From: Persicaria tinctoria
Taxonomy: Eukaryota; Streptophyta; Magnoliopsida; Caryophyllales; Polygonaceae
Assembly: GCA_037127255.1 (NCBI GenBank)
Contig: JBANSL010000016.1
Location: 7,380,501-7,444,500 of the forward strand
DNA: 64,000 bases
Direction: 5' to 3'
Numbering within the stretch: position 1 is the first letter of the stretch; each line of letters opens with the position of its first letter. The translations under genes were made by a program, and so were the position numbers. Under the pieces are notes generated by a model. It was not told the DNA's origin and did not search any database. It was given only the letters and a program-made list of their open reading frames with translations. Positions 45,485 through 57,974 of the stretch are shown here, piece after piece.

Positions 45485-46532
45485 GGGCGTGTTTGGCTGG
45501 GGATGGGTGGGCTTTGGAAACCGTGCCCGCGTGTTTAGTAACGGGATGGAGGTAGATGGAAGGGGATGGAGATGAAAATTCCACGCCGAAAAATGGGATG
45601 GGATAGGCACCTAGAAATAGGAGGATTTAAGAGATGGGGATAGAAATCTCCCAAATTTGCCCCCATCTTCAACCTTCTTCCTCCCTCTCATCCATAAATA
45701 GACCATAACATCAACTAGCTCCGCTTAAACTCTTCAATGGCTTCCTCGAGTTCTTTACAGTTTTCGATCGACGGGGCAACGATGGGCTCTGCAAATGCTA
45801 GATTTTTGGGTAATTTCCGCCGGAAATTGCCACCAGGGCACCTCAATTTCAGATACTAGAGGGGTTCCGAATCTGCCGCCGATTATCTTGGAAGATGAAA
45901 TTTGAGGCGGATGTCGCCGATTATCCGATAAGCTTCAAACGTCGGAAACCAAACCCCAATCTCCCCCCTCCTTAACCCTCAATCGCCAGGTCCGGCCCCA
46001 CCGTCGCCGCCACCAATTCCACCACCGCCTCCGCCGCTACCGACGCAGAGATGACGAAGATCTCCCTCCTAACCTTATCCCTCCTCCTCCTCGACCACCG
46101 CCTCCGCCGCTGCCGAGATCAAGACCCTGGAGATCGCCGTCGACTCCCGGCCAATGATCCTCTTCTATTCCAAGATCTCTCGCCTCCTCCTACCTCCTCT
46201 GACCCCGTTACCTACCCGATTCCAAATTGATGGCTGGTTTTGCTTTTGATGAAGGCGTTGAATTTGCTCTGTGCGGCGGAGGACAATTGCGAAGGTTACT
46301 GGGGCGAGAGAAATTGAGATGGGCATACTCGTCTTTTTGTGTGGTTAGTGGGGGCAATGGGGTCTTTTTGAGTGTCTCCATTCACCAAAACTTTAAAACC
46401 CAACCAAACACGAACGGGATTAAACTGGCTTCAAAATTCCACCCGGTCCCACCCGGGTTTCCATCCTCATCCCGTCCACCCCACAAAATCCATCCCATTC
46501 CACCTACCCCCATCCCGTTGCCAAACACGCCC
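45485..46532. mobile_element. PIF/Harbinger-like element upstream of the RimM-like gene
   Basis: Perfect 13-bp ends GGGCGTGTTTGGC / GCCAAACACGCCC with TTA at 45482-45484 and 46533-46535. The 1048-bp interior is GC-rich at 45960-46200 (CCACCGCCTCCGCCGC twice) and may include captured genic sequence. No transposase. Its left end is 134 bp from the start codon of the RimM-like gene, so it may overlap that promoter. Confidence 0.8.
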
Positions 46533-46535
46533 TTA

Positions 46536-49200
46536 TACGGAGTACATTATAAAATTATCTCTACCCAAAAAATGTTATACAGTATAAAATTATTGATAAA
46601 AAAAATCTAAAAATTTATACGTAGTATCAATTTTTTTTATTAAGTAATAACTGGTACAATTTCTGCGTCATGGTGCATGTGCGAGAAGAAAAAAAAATAC
46701 AAAATATCTATTATAAGAATGAAAAAATTGGAAAAAATTATTATGTTAACCAATATGTGGATGGATGAAATCACTATGTTAGATTTTATCCATAGGATTC
46801 CTGCTGAAAAAATAGTTTGGTTATATGAATGAATGAAATTGTATGTAAATAAGAAATAATGTAGGGTTAATCTTACATAGTGATTAGTGATCGAGTATAA
46901 AAAGGGATTATGGATATGTAGCACCATGTTATCCAAACTCTTAGTGAACATACTCGACCTGTGTAAACAAATTAATAAACCCAAAAAGGCTAATATTATT
47001 AGTAGTAGTAGTAGGATAAAAGTTATACATGCAAAGACATAAAGAAAAAAACATGTTGTAGCTAGAATGTACCCGTTGGCTAAAAGTACGTAAGATTTTT
47101 TTGTACACCACATTAACTATATTGTTGAGTGGGTGACCAATCTGATCACAAAGATAGAATTTTCAAGCCGGGTTTGGTTGTAACCCTTGAGACAACAACA
47201 TACACGGTCATGGCTGAAGTCTAGGTTTCTTAGTTTTGATTTTTGCATTTGTTTATCTACGTAAACAATATACGTACCTCATTATTAGGTGACGAAGACA
47301 ATTTTGGCTCGTATGTGTAATTTAATTATTTAAAGAACAAGTTATTTCTTGTGCAGTTGATCAGGTATCTTTATAGTCGGTAGAACTAGGAACGTATAAA
47401 ATATGGAGTGGTCTAATCAATATAACTGAGAATCTGTAAAATAAGGTAAGCTAAGGCAAATGTATTGGGCAAAAGAAAATAAAACATCCCATATATATGA
47501 ATTTAGGGGCACAAAGGCAATCCAACGCAGGTCATAGAGGTTAATAAAACATAACTAACATGAATAACAGTTGGCAATGGGCGAGATGACGTGTAGTAAT
47601 TTATGAATTTTGTCAAAACTATTTATTTAGAAGTGAAACATGTAAACGTATTGCTAAAGTAAACATATAGCATGTAAAACTTATCCATTTCGAAATTTAA
47701 ACTTTGCCCACTTATAGTTTAAATTTTATAAGACGACCATTGACCTAAGTTCTTGTACTCTACTTACCAACCACAACACTTTAAACAGTTGCTACTTGTG
47801 AGTAATCTTCATACAAAAAAAAACCAATTTAAACTGCTGAATCTCTAATTTTTTTTGGACATACCTGAATCCCTAATTGGCCATCCTCCATCAAAGGCCG
47901 ACGGTGTTCGTTTCGACTTTAGTAGACGCAATGAGATTCAAAACATACCAGAGACCCTAATTGTTCAAATTTAAACCAGTATGTAAAAATCCATTTTTCG
48001 TGGGTAGAAAGTGGGTTGGCGGACCTAAGGAGAGGAAACGGGTACAATTCAAGTAAGTGCGCCGACGGAGCCAAGGAAGTGGGTGTGATTCAATGCGACA
48101 GGAGCCAAAGAGAAGGATAAACTTTGCTGTTGACACGTGTAGGAGAAGAGGGTCAAAATAAAGAAATATGGACCCAAAGAATTTTAGCCCAAAGTAATTT
48201 TTTTAAACACATAATATATATACAAACCCATATATACTTGGGATTGGTCCATGTTTAGTTGTTTACTATGAGACTTTTATATTCGTTAATCCTCGAGGAC
48301 AGGGCTTTGTAAAGGGAGAACAATGTAATGATCTACTCTCTTGTATACCCCTAGCTCAGTAATATCGTGTGGATGTGAGTTTTAATACGGAGTATAAAAA
48401 AAGGGATTAAACACATTGTATGAGACGATTTCAGCCTATCCCAATTTTCATTTATGCTTTGTTTGACAACTTGTTTTTTAAGTGATAAGAAGGGGTGGGA
48501 ATTTGAGAAAGAGAAAGGGAGGGAAGAGAAGGAGAATGATTTCACTTTCCCATCAAATTCCATCCGTTTGATGGAGTGTGAAATCCCATCCAATTCAGCG
48601 ATTATTAGCAGTTATTTTAATTTGATATCCCTTCCCTTCCTCTCAATTATCCAGCCAAACATCAAGTTTATTTTTCAATCACTTCCCTTCCTAAAAATCA
48701 CCTCAAATCCCACCATTCAAACAGGGTGTTATGGTTCCGTGCCTGCTACAGTAAACATTAACATCAAGCCATATGTGAACCAAGTTATGAATATACAACT
48801 TGATTTATGGTCCATTCACCCTAATTTTACCTAACAAAAAAAAAAGCTTTCACACGCATAAATAATTTAATAGTTTTTGTTCCATCAATTTAATTTGATT
48901 TTCAAGCCTAAAATACTAGCACAGAGAATATTCTCCTACTAACTTATTTTATTTGTTTATTCCGTTTAAATAATTATACTCCTTTGCATTACTACTAGTA
49001 AAAACTCAAAAAAGCACCAATAAATTGAAAATAACAGTAGCGTCCAAAAAAATAACAACAGTAGGCAGTAGCACATTCATATTTATATAATCCATTTTCC
49101 AATAACAATAATAAAAAGATATATTTATAGAGACACCAAAAAACCCACTTTAATTTCATTTTAATATAATTAGATGCCGTTTTAATTGGGGCCAGCCGGA
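46536..49200. other. Intergenic, no gene seen
   Basis: AT-rich. A T-run with ATTAAGTAATAACTGG at 46629-46652 looks like a solitary LINE-family tail in minus orientation, and ATTTTACCTAACAAAAAA near 48822-48840 like one in plus orientation. The 157-codon minus-strand frame at 46640-47113 is hydrophobic and AT-driven and not supported. At 48460-48735 the ends (CTTTGTTTGA... and ...TCAAACAGGG) suggest a small inverted-repeat element. Confidence 0.4.
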
Positions 49201-50765
49201 CGTCAAACGACATTTAAATAGAGTTGATAAATTTTCGTCTCATCAATCATTCTCTGCTCCTTAGAAAATTTTAAACTCCTTTTTCTTCTTCTCTCTCCTC
49301 CATTTCTCTCTCCCCTTTGTGCATCATCAATTATCGATTCATCAATCCTTTTTTAATCTCCTCCAATCTGGATAGATTCTTATAATTTTGGGTCGTGGAG
49401 AGAGGAAACCTGTGCCCAAAATCAAGCAATTTCGCTTTTTCGGACGAGTTTTCCACTATTAAACTCGGTGTTGGTGTGGTTGATTTTTGGGTTGTGTTGC
49501 TTTGCATAGTCATCTTCACAAGTCGGAATCTCTCTCTCCTCCTCCTGGTTTGATTCTCCGTTTACCCACTGAATTCGGAGCCTCGTTGACTCGCTCCAGG
49601 GTACGTACGCAATCCCTTTGTGTTCGACTTTTTTTTTTTCCCGATCAAATTTCCTCTTTTGCTTGTTGATTTCGTTGTGAATTACTACAGTGTGATCTGG
49701 AGCGCGTGATTAGCGACTAATTGAGTGTTGTTTTGGTCTAATTTCGATTGTTTTGTGTTGATTGTTGTGGTTTTCGAGAATTGGTGTTCTAGGTCAACAT
49801 TGGTTGGTGTGAAGTTTTTTGCTGTGCTTTGATAGTACCGTAATTGTTTATCATGTTTACTTTGATTCCTCTTTTGTTACATGTGATGGTTTGTGCTTGT
49901 GCTTCATTTTTCGTCCGAAAGCGGTTGACTTGTTCAATCAGAGTTAAGCTATGTTGTAGATGAAGTATCTACGCTGTCATTCTCCCATAGATTTTTTTGA
50001 CCGCTTAAACTTTCATCTATCACTTTTCTGGGTGTCTATATTGATGAAAACCTTGTTTTGCGTTGAACAGGTAATGCATCCGACTGCCAACCATGTTTTT
50101 TTCCCTCCCTTATTCATGCTACTTTTAATTTGTTTTTCCTAATTTCCCTCCCTTTTAATCTGGTGTTTCAATTCATTGCCGTCTTTATTTTGTGCTAATG
50201 CCCTTGCATGTAATTAGACTGATCATATGATTCAGAATTGGTCAGATTGGTTAAAGGACCTGTGAGTTGGTATGGGTTGTTGTATGATGCCATTGTGTTG
50301 TTTGCTATTTTATGTGATTACTGATTAGTTTTTCTTGCACTCTAATTGACTTGTATAATTGAGACTGTGGCCAGAGTGTTTGAAACGTTTGTTCGGTGAG
50401 ATTTGACTTCTTATAATGGCAGAACGGGTTTAATGGTGTATAATTTTTTTGGCCTCTTTTGGCAGGTGATTTATGAACTAGTCGAAATAGGGAATATGAT
50501 TTTAATATTTAAAACCGGATGAAATTGTTGTGATTGCCTTTTCCTCCGAAGTCAAAACATTTGTCTGTTGTGTTTCCTCCGCCAAGTAACTGCTGTGTGG
50601 TGAAAGAAGCTTGAGGGCTCATTGTCTGCTTCTACTACTTTTAGGTTTCTACTCAATATGTTCCTCTTTTGGGCTGATTTACTAATATAGTCTTCATGCT
50701 ACACTAATCCTAGTTATTCTGATATGTTCTCTTTGTTTTCTTAATCCTGGGAAGTGTGTGATGTC
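49201..50765 (+). promoter_or_regulatory. Mei2-like gene promoter and 5' leader
   Basis: TTTAAATAGA near 49213 could be the TATA box, followed by a pyrimidine-rich stretch (TTCTTCTTCTCTCTCCTCC) near 49280. A donor CCAGGGTACGT near 49600 and a later acceptor before 50766 imply at least one leader intron. Short upstream frames (for example 49487-49669) are present but unproven. Positions are approximate. Confidence 0.45.
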
Positions 50766-53700
50766 ATGGAGCAACCTCCTGGAAGATTTGTTTCACGTGA
50801 GTTTAATGAATATGTTGTCTTCCTATAAATAAAAAATGACAAATTTCCAAGTGGTATAATAAATTCTTTTGCTGCAGGGCCTTCACTTATTCCAACAATG
50901 AATACATCCAAGAGAGTTGGCACTGGTGCATGGAATTTCCAACCGAGCTCCAATGCTTATCACGCATCGACTGACGCTTCCTTATTTTCAAGCTCACTGC
51001 CTGTTCTTCCTCATGAGAAATGTATGCATCCATAAGAGAGAAGCTTACCATGTTTGGCACAAGGAGTCTTACCTTTTTTCTTGTTTTGCTGCAGTTACGG
51101 TAAATGATCATGAGCAATATCGTGAATCTATTGATGACGGGGATCCCAGCTTAAGTAAATTACAACAAGATGTAGAAGACCCCCTTGACGATATTGCTAA
51201 TCAAACAATGAGTTATTTGCTTCCTGACAATGAGGATGAACTTTTATCGGGTATTGTTGATTATGACCTTGGTGCCTTGCCCAGCCAACTGGAGGAGTCA
51301 GAAGAGACTGATCTGTTTGACAGTTTGGGAGGCATGGAACTTGATAGTGATGCTCAGGACGGTCTAAGCTTGGGCATAGCCAAGGTCAACTTGTCGGACG
51401 GTGTTGTTGGGAATGGGATGATATCCTATGGCCCCCCTAATGTTGGAGCTGTTGCTGGAGAACATCCTTATGGAGAGCATCCTTCCCGAACTTTGTTTGT
51501 TCGTAACATTAATAGCAACGTCGAGGATTCAGAACTTAAAATTCTGTTTGAGGTAATTATGAGTCTAGTCCCAACTGGATTATATAGGAAGTTTAGGAAC
51601 AGAGTCATCATGGGCATATAGCCTGTCATTTCCTTCAGTATCCCCTTAGTGAATGCCGATCTTAAACTTTCCACAATATCTGCAGATGTTTCTTCCTTTA
51701 AGAACAAGTAGCCAAAACCTGCTGCTTCTGTTTCACTTTTCTTTTGTGTTTTTGGTGGTTGAGAGTTCTGTAATCTCTTGTGTCCTACACATCTTATTAT
51801 TCAATCATGCCTGAGAAAGTTTGGTCGGAGATTTTTTTTTCCCGAGAGTTTTTGGCAGAACAACCTATGAGTAATATATATGCATGAAAGGTAAAAGTTG
51901 TCGGCTAAATGTTATGGTGGATCTGTATAAATATGTATAAAGATCATGGATGTCAGTTGGTCAGTATATAAGGCATTGCAGCTTCCTTTTAGATCCTCGT
52001 CCCCAGTCAAAAGTAAAAATTAAGAATGAAAGGTGAAGGGTGCAATTATGTGCTTAGTACGTTATGAAATACCTAACTTTGCGACTTTGTGTTTGATGTA
52101 CCTTAAAGAGTTCTATGAAGATTGCTTTCACATGAATTTTTAGTAAGCACACGTTTTATTGTATGGACTGATGAAAGATGTTCCATATTTTAATTATTTT
52201 TGAGTTTGCATCACGTATGACTCTTGGAATGATATTATTTGAAGTTGATGCCTTTCAATTAATTTTAATCACTGAAGTGATGCATTATGCCCTTCAATTA
52301 ATTTTAGTCACTGAAGTGATGCATTCTGTTTCCAGCAATATGGTGATATTCGGACACTATATACTGCATGCAAGCACAGGGGTTTTGTGATGATATCATA
52401 TTACGATATCCGTGATGCACGAGCTGCTATGAGGGCATTGCAGAACAAGCCACTTCGACGGAGAAAACTTGACATCCATTTCTCAATTCCTAAGGTTTGT
52501 TAAATGCTATATTCAACTATATCCTGGTTTTAAATTTTAGAGACCCCTCTTTTGGTTTCAGTAAGCTGTACTCTCTTGCATGCCACCAGGATAACCCGTC
52601 TGAGAAAGATGTAAATCAAGGAACTCTGGTTATCTTTAATTTGGATCCATCAGTTTCGAATGAGGATCTCCGGAAAATATTTGGAGCCTATGGAGAGGTG
52701 AAAGAGGTAATAATAATATATTGCTTCTCGAACATTTAACTTTCTAATTCTTCAGCTTGGACAAAGGACACTGAGTTCCTTTCCTTTGTTGGTCAATGCA
52801 GATAAGGGAGACACCACACAAAAGACATCATAAGTTCATTGAATTTTATGATGTCAGAGCAGCAGAAGCAGCCCTTAGGGCATTAAATAGGAGTGACATA
52901 GCTGGTAAACGCATAAAACTTGAACCAAGTCGTCCTGGTGGTACTCGGCGAAAGTATGTATTTTGCAATACTTGTTTCATATGGTGTTTTACTTACCTGC
53001 ACTTGTTTGAACTCATTTCCTCATTTGTTTGCCATTTTTATCCATAACTTGTTCGATTTCTGTGATTGTCGTCTAACTAAATTTGCACCCTCTACCGGGA
53101 TATTAGATGTTGGGTCTTCTGAATTTATCCCTGTTTGGTTTGAAAATACAAAGATAAAGGGGAAAGGAATCGTATCTAGTTTAGATTATGATATATTAAC
53201 CATAATTGTAACTGTTACCCTTTTGACTCATTTTCCATCCAAAATTTGTTTACTTACCCTCAATTTCATTCCCTATTTTAGACATGGGGTAACCCAATCC
53301 CTCCCTGCTCGCTTTAAATTCACAAAAATACATAATTCCCCTCATTCATTTCTTCTTTATCTAAATTACCCTTTCTCAAATTCTTGATTCCTTGACCTTT
53401 TCCTCTCCCTAGTTTTGCACTAAAAAAGCCCTTAAAGATTCAACCTGTTTAGCAAATGTTCTATCTTTATATCACATGTCGTTCAGCTATCAGTTAGTAC
53501 TTGCACTTTCCAATGATTGAAGGTCTATATATTTTCAGTGAAACATTTCTTCTTCTTCCTTATCAAACTTGTGCAATTTTCCTTTTAAATGAAGATAATC
53601 TCTGCATATGTTGAGGTTCTAGATCTATAACACTTTAGTGTAAAGTGTAACATTGCATTCTAATTTGCTGGTGAGTGTATGACAGGCTTTTTACCTTGCT

Positions 53701-55994
53701 ATCTTTGATTTCTATAATGTTGTTCATCTATCCCCTGTAATCTCAGCTTGTTGCTACAATTGAATCAAGAACTGGAGCTGGATGATTCTAGGGCTTTCCG
53801 CCAACATGTTGGTTCTCCAATTGCCAACTCTCCACCAGGTCGGCTTTGTGGTCCTTGCCTCAATATCCCCCCTTTTTTTTTGTATTAGCATCATGTCTTT
53901 AGTCTCAGGTGGCTCCAAATTTTACAGGAAACTGGGCACAGCAGTTCAACAGCCCTATTGAGCACAGTCCTATTCATGGTTTCAGCCAATCCCCGGGATA
54001 TAGAACATTGAGCCCTACAACTAGCAGCTTACCTGGTTTAGCATCATTATTGCAATCCCAAGCATCTGGCTCAGGGAAGGCTCCACTTAATCCAATTGGC
54101 AAGGACCCTATGAGGGTTAACCAAGCCAACCACATATTTGGCAATTCAAATTCATTGCCAAATTCAGAACAGCGATCTGGCAGTCATCAGCCTCATTCGT
54201 TTACAGAGCTTAAGCTGGACCAGTACTCTAGCAACATGTCTTTTGGTGCATCAACTTCTAATGGATCTGGTATTGAGACACTGTCCGGGCCACAGTTTCT
54301 CTGGGGAAGTCCTAGTACATTCCCAGAAAAGCCAAAAGCAGCTGCCTGGACAAACTCCCCTGGTGGACACTCACTGGCCTCCAATGGGCATGTCCATGCT
54401 TTTCAATACCCAAGCAGGCATCATGGTTCCCTTTTTGGCTCTTCCCAGCATCACAATCACCATGTTGGATCTGCTCCTACTAGTATTCATCTAGAGAGGC
54501 ACTTTGGCTTCTTCCCAGAGTCCCCAGATACATCAATGATGAAACCCAGTGGTTTCCCAGGAGGGTTGAACATAGGTCCAAGCAATGGAAGCTATATGAA
54601 CATGATTAATGTGGGTCCCCGAGCTGCAATTCATGCTGGAATGGCAGGAAATATTTCTGAAAATGGCTCTCCAAGTTTCAGAGTGATGTCTTCTCCAAGG
54701 CTCAGTCCTGTTTTCCTGGGTCACAGCCCCTATCCAAGTTTAACTCTCAACAGTGGAGAGGCTGAACGCATGAGAAGCAGGCGAGTTGAAAATACAGCAA
54801 ATCAGACAGACAGCAAAAAGCAGTTTCAGCTTGACTTGGAGAAGATTGCCAATGGTGAAGATATCAGGACAACATTAATGATTAAGAATATCCCAAACAA
54901 GTAATATATCCTATTACCTCTTGTTAAACTTTGCTTCTTTTTAATTTTTATTTTTTTTATTACTATTAGGCACCATGTTTTACTGTTGTAAACCCTTTTG
55001 TTTCTACCTTTTTACTGTGTTAACAAATGACAGGTACACCTCCAAGATGCTGCTGGCTGCTATTGATGAAAACCACAAAGGCACTTATGACTTCCTCTAC
55101 TTGCCAATAGATTTTAAGGTAACTTTAAAATGGGAAATGAAGTTTTAGTTGTTCAGTTTCTCTAGGGGTTGACCATGATAAGTGTTGTGATTTTGTTCTT
55201 GGTGCAGAACAAATGCAACGTTGGCTACGCATTTATCAACATGCTATCCCCTTCTCATATAGTCCCATTTTATGAGGTTTTGACACTTCCCCTCTCTCAT
55301 GCACTGTTCATTTTATTCGATATATCATTGTGGTCTTCTAGCTTGCCCTTCATTCATTTCTTGTGATTGGCCCAGGCATTTAACGGAAAGAAATGGGAGA
55401 AGTTTAATAGTGAGAAAGTTGCTTCATTAGCATATGCCCGTATTCAGGGAAGATCTGCCCTTATTGCCCATTTCCAGAATTCTAGCTTGATGAATGAGGA
55501 CAAGCGGTGCAGGCCGATCTTATTTCATTCAGAGAGCACTGAAGTTGGCGAGCAGGTGATGTGATCTATAAAAATGCTCTGAGCTGACTTATTATATGCT
55601 AGACTTTTCAATCTTTAGCAGGAGTCTGAATTGAGTCCCTGATAATATAGCTTACATTAACCATAATATATGATTTCCTATGACCAAAGAACTTGGTAAG
55701 TTTTTGCCTCTCTTTGCAGTGTTCATACAAAATTAACGAGAGAATTTCATTACTATTGCTTGTTTGAGTTCCAAAACCGTCTTTAATGCTTCAAAAACTG
55801 CACTTCAAAAGCTACTTTTGAGATGAAACTGAAAACTGTCTTACCATGTCATTGCCCGAGTACAGATAATCCATGAGCACCTTCCGTCTAGCAGCCTGAA
55901 CATCCAGTTGCGTTCCCAAAACGGATCAGAATCTGGGGAGTCCTCAGTCAACACTGGTATGGGAGGTTCGGAAGAGATATTTGACAAGTTCTAG
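50766..55994 (+). CDS. Mei2-like RNA-binding protein (AML2/AML5-like)
   Basis: Plant relative of fission-yeast Mei2, acting in RNA-based control of meiosis and vegetative meristem activity. Exons: 50766-50796, 50878-51021, 51095-51552, 52336-52494, 52590-52706, 52802-52953, 53747-53838, 53928-54900, 55034-55118, 55208-55276, 55376-55555, 55866-55994. Phases agree and give 862 residues. RRM1 is about 190-262 (SRTLFVRNINSNVEDSELKI), RRM2 about 273-345 (TLVIFNLDPSVSNEDL), and the diagnostic C-terminal Mei2 RRM3 about 698-820 (TTLMIKNIPNKYTSKMLL, LPIDFKNKCNVGYAFIN, FNGKKWEKFNSEKVA). The N-terminal SLFSSSLPVLPHEK block is shared with AML2/AML5 as I recall. The exon 8 acceptor is TTTACAG at 53927: a nearer CAG at 53908 would shift frame and lose the conserved SPPGNWAQ join. 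The start MEQPPGRF is the only ATG that splices in frame nearby. No defect seen. Confidence 0.93.
52254..52326 (+). repeat. 39-bp tandem duplication beside an exon
   Basis: Two copies of 'ttcaattaattttaatcactgaagtgatgcatt' start at 52254 and 52293. The second ends about 10 bases before exon 4 of the Mei2-like gene, so the duplication may copy a branch-point region. Confidence 0.85.
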
Positions 55995-57141
55995 CTGGAA
56001 CAGTAAGACAGAGCAGCCATCAGACCCAATCAGGTGTCATGGCCTGTGGGTTTCTGACTTTTGCGTATATAACTTCATTCAAGTGTACAAAAGATTTAGG
56101 AAGAAGGCAAACAAGACAGGAGGGAAGAAGGTAGCTATAGCTTGGGAGCTTCGCAAAACAAGAAGCCCGAGCGTTTTGCTTGGTTGTGTGCTTAATCTGC
56201 GCTCTTTTGACGAGCCTCTGAAGAATTCCCCCTTTTGCATTTTTGCCAAGTCAAACCCTGCATATATGGTGTATCATCTGAAATCTGATCTTCTTCGGCT
56301 TTGTTTTATGAAATTGTACAGTGGGAAACCTACATTGACATGGAAATGAAACCATGCCTGTTCTATTTATGGCTAATTAGTAAGATCAACTGTTCAAACT
56401 GATGCATAGGAAAGCTTTCATTTACCATAAGTTGATCTCTGTGTCAGCAAGTGTTGTTCCCACATGAGTAGAGGACATGAGACTACAATAGAGCACCTTG
56501 TGAAGTTGAGTGAACAATAAATAAAGTTCAAAGTTGATATTTTTTTAAGAAAAATATCTTTTTTTAATCACTAGAGAAAAATATCTAGTACCATAGTTTA
56601 TGCAATTCCATAGCGACACTCTCTTTGCTTGAACATCCAAAAGGTCATCACCTTAGTTACTCATACAACTCTCTTTGCTTGAACATCCAAAAGGTCATTA
56701 CCTTAGTTACTCATACAACTACGCCGAAGCCCACCTTTTTTTAACTAGGAAATTATACAAAATCTTTCATCTTTTAAAAATTTTTTTTATTAAGTAAAAA
56801 TTCGAGGTCAGACATGCCCTCTAATATATTAAAATTAAATCTTCCACCTCCTCATATATCAAAATGCCCTCTAATGTCAATGGTGACCCTAAAATCTTCC
56901 CTAGTCTTTATGTCTTGGGTTCTTGTGACCCTAATGTCATGGTAATTTAGCTTCGAGTCAGTCTTGCATGCTGTGTATGTTTGCTTATCTTGTTAGATGT
57001 GCTATGATAGTTTCTTATATTTGGTTGATGTCACTAACCAAGTTTATAAAGAAAGCGCATGTACTGCGATGACGGATTTATCCAATATGTTGTAAGCTTT
57101 CTTCTTTCTCTCTTGATTTAAACTAGATTTAAGAGGGCAAT
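55995..57141. other. 3' UTR and intergenic sequence
   Basis: The first 350-450 bp should be the 3' UTR of the Mei2-like gene; the 122-codon frame at 55981-56349 overlaps its end and is probably fortuitous. A T-run plus ATTAAGTAAAAATTCGAGG at 56776-56806 is another minus-oriented LINE-family tail. Confidence 0.45.
56618..56719 (+). repeat. 50-bp tandem duplication
   Basis: Two nearly identical units with a 50-bp period begin ACTCTCTTTGCTTGAACATC at 56618 and 56668. No coding role. Confidence 0.9.
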
Positions 57142-57974
57142 TGTTGAGAATTATAACTATAGTTTACTTCCAGGTTTTTTTTAATGTTTTTATGATAAAT
57201 ATTGTATAAGCTGTAGGGGGTTTAGGTTGGGCTAATTGTAAGCCCAAGCCCATGCCTTACCCGGCTTGAAGATTTCCGACCGTTGCTCCTATACCCTTTA
57301 TAAGCCTTTCATCAGGTAAACCCTGAATTGAGTTTAGGGCACTGTAGTGCTGCTCCAAAATGGCTGAGCATATGTGAGGTTTCGCTGGAGTTTCGGGTCT
57401 ATTGAAGACATCAAAAGCCGAGAGAAGAAGATAGAGGCAAGCTCGAGTGAGTGTTCATCAGAGAGAGGCTCGTTGAGCAATCTCCATGTGAACCGTGCTC
57501 GAGAGACAAAATAGACGAGATCCATAGGTTGTCGGAGACTTGAAATGGAGAGAAGAAGAACCAGCAAAGGACTCGATGCTCCCTGAAGCAATGGCCAGCG
57601 ATAGCCGGTTGCCTTGACGAGCCTTATCAAGTGGACGATGCCTCATATCAGGGGGTTTCCCATTCCTTAGCTTATCATTGCTATTGTGTCCATAGTATTT
57701 ATCTTCCATGTATTTCCATTTCAGTTTAGATGTTGCCCTCCTTGGATCTATGTGTGTCTCTCTCTTTTTTGCCTCTAGAGCATATTGGATATCTTCTAGA
57801 GTCGGGGACGCAGGGACCAGCCCGAACCTCGTTAACATATCACGTGTGTCTTTGCTACCTTTGTTCATGTTTTCAGTTTCGGATCGATCTAAATCCTAGC
57901 TTGCTTAAACTGGACTATTTTGACCACTTCGACCTTAATCGGACCATGATCGAGTGTAACCTTTAATCCTAACA
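57142..57974 (+). mobile_element. Solo or 3' LTR of a Copia-type element
   Basis: It begins TGTTGAGAATTATAAC and ends ATCCTAACA. Just before it is AAGAGGGCAAT, like the polypurine tract of Copia elements. A TATA-like TTTATAAGCC lies near 57297-57306. The minus-strand frame at 57458-57868 lies entirely inside this LTR and is thus not treated as a gene. No internal Copia domains adjoin it. Confidence 0.6.

Noticed and set aside
46640..47113. 157-codon minus-strand frame with many hydrophobic residues
   Set aside because: Composition follows the AT-rich DNA, residues are mostly I, L, F, Y, S, and nothing suggests splice sites, conservation or a domain.
53909..53927. Use of the CAG at 53906-53908 as exon 8 acceptor of the Mei2-like gene
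   Set aside because: It adds 19 bases and shifts the frame. The acceptor at 53927 restores the SPPGNWAQ sequence typical of the family.
55981..56349. 122-codon plus-strand frame after the Mei2-like stop
   Set aside because: It begins within the last coding exon in another frame and runs through the presumed 3' UTR, with no recognisable domain.
57458..57868. 136-codon minus-strand frame with a basic, soluble-looking sequence
   Set aside because: It lies wholly inside a Copia LTR on the opposite strand. No domain was recognised.
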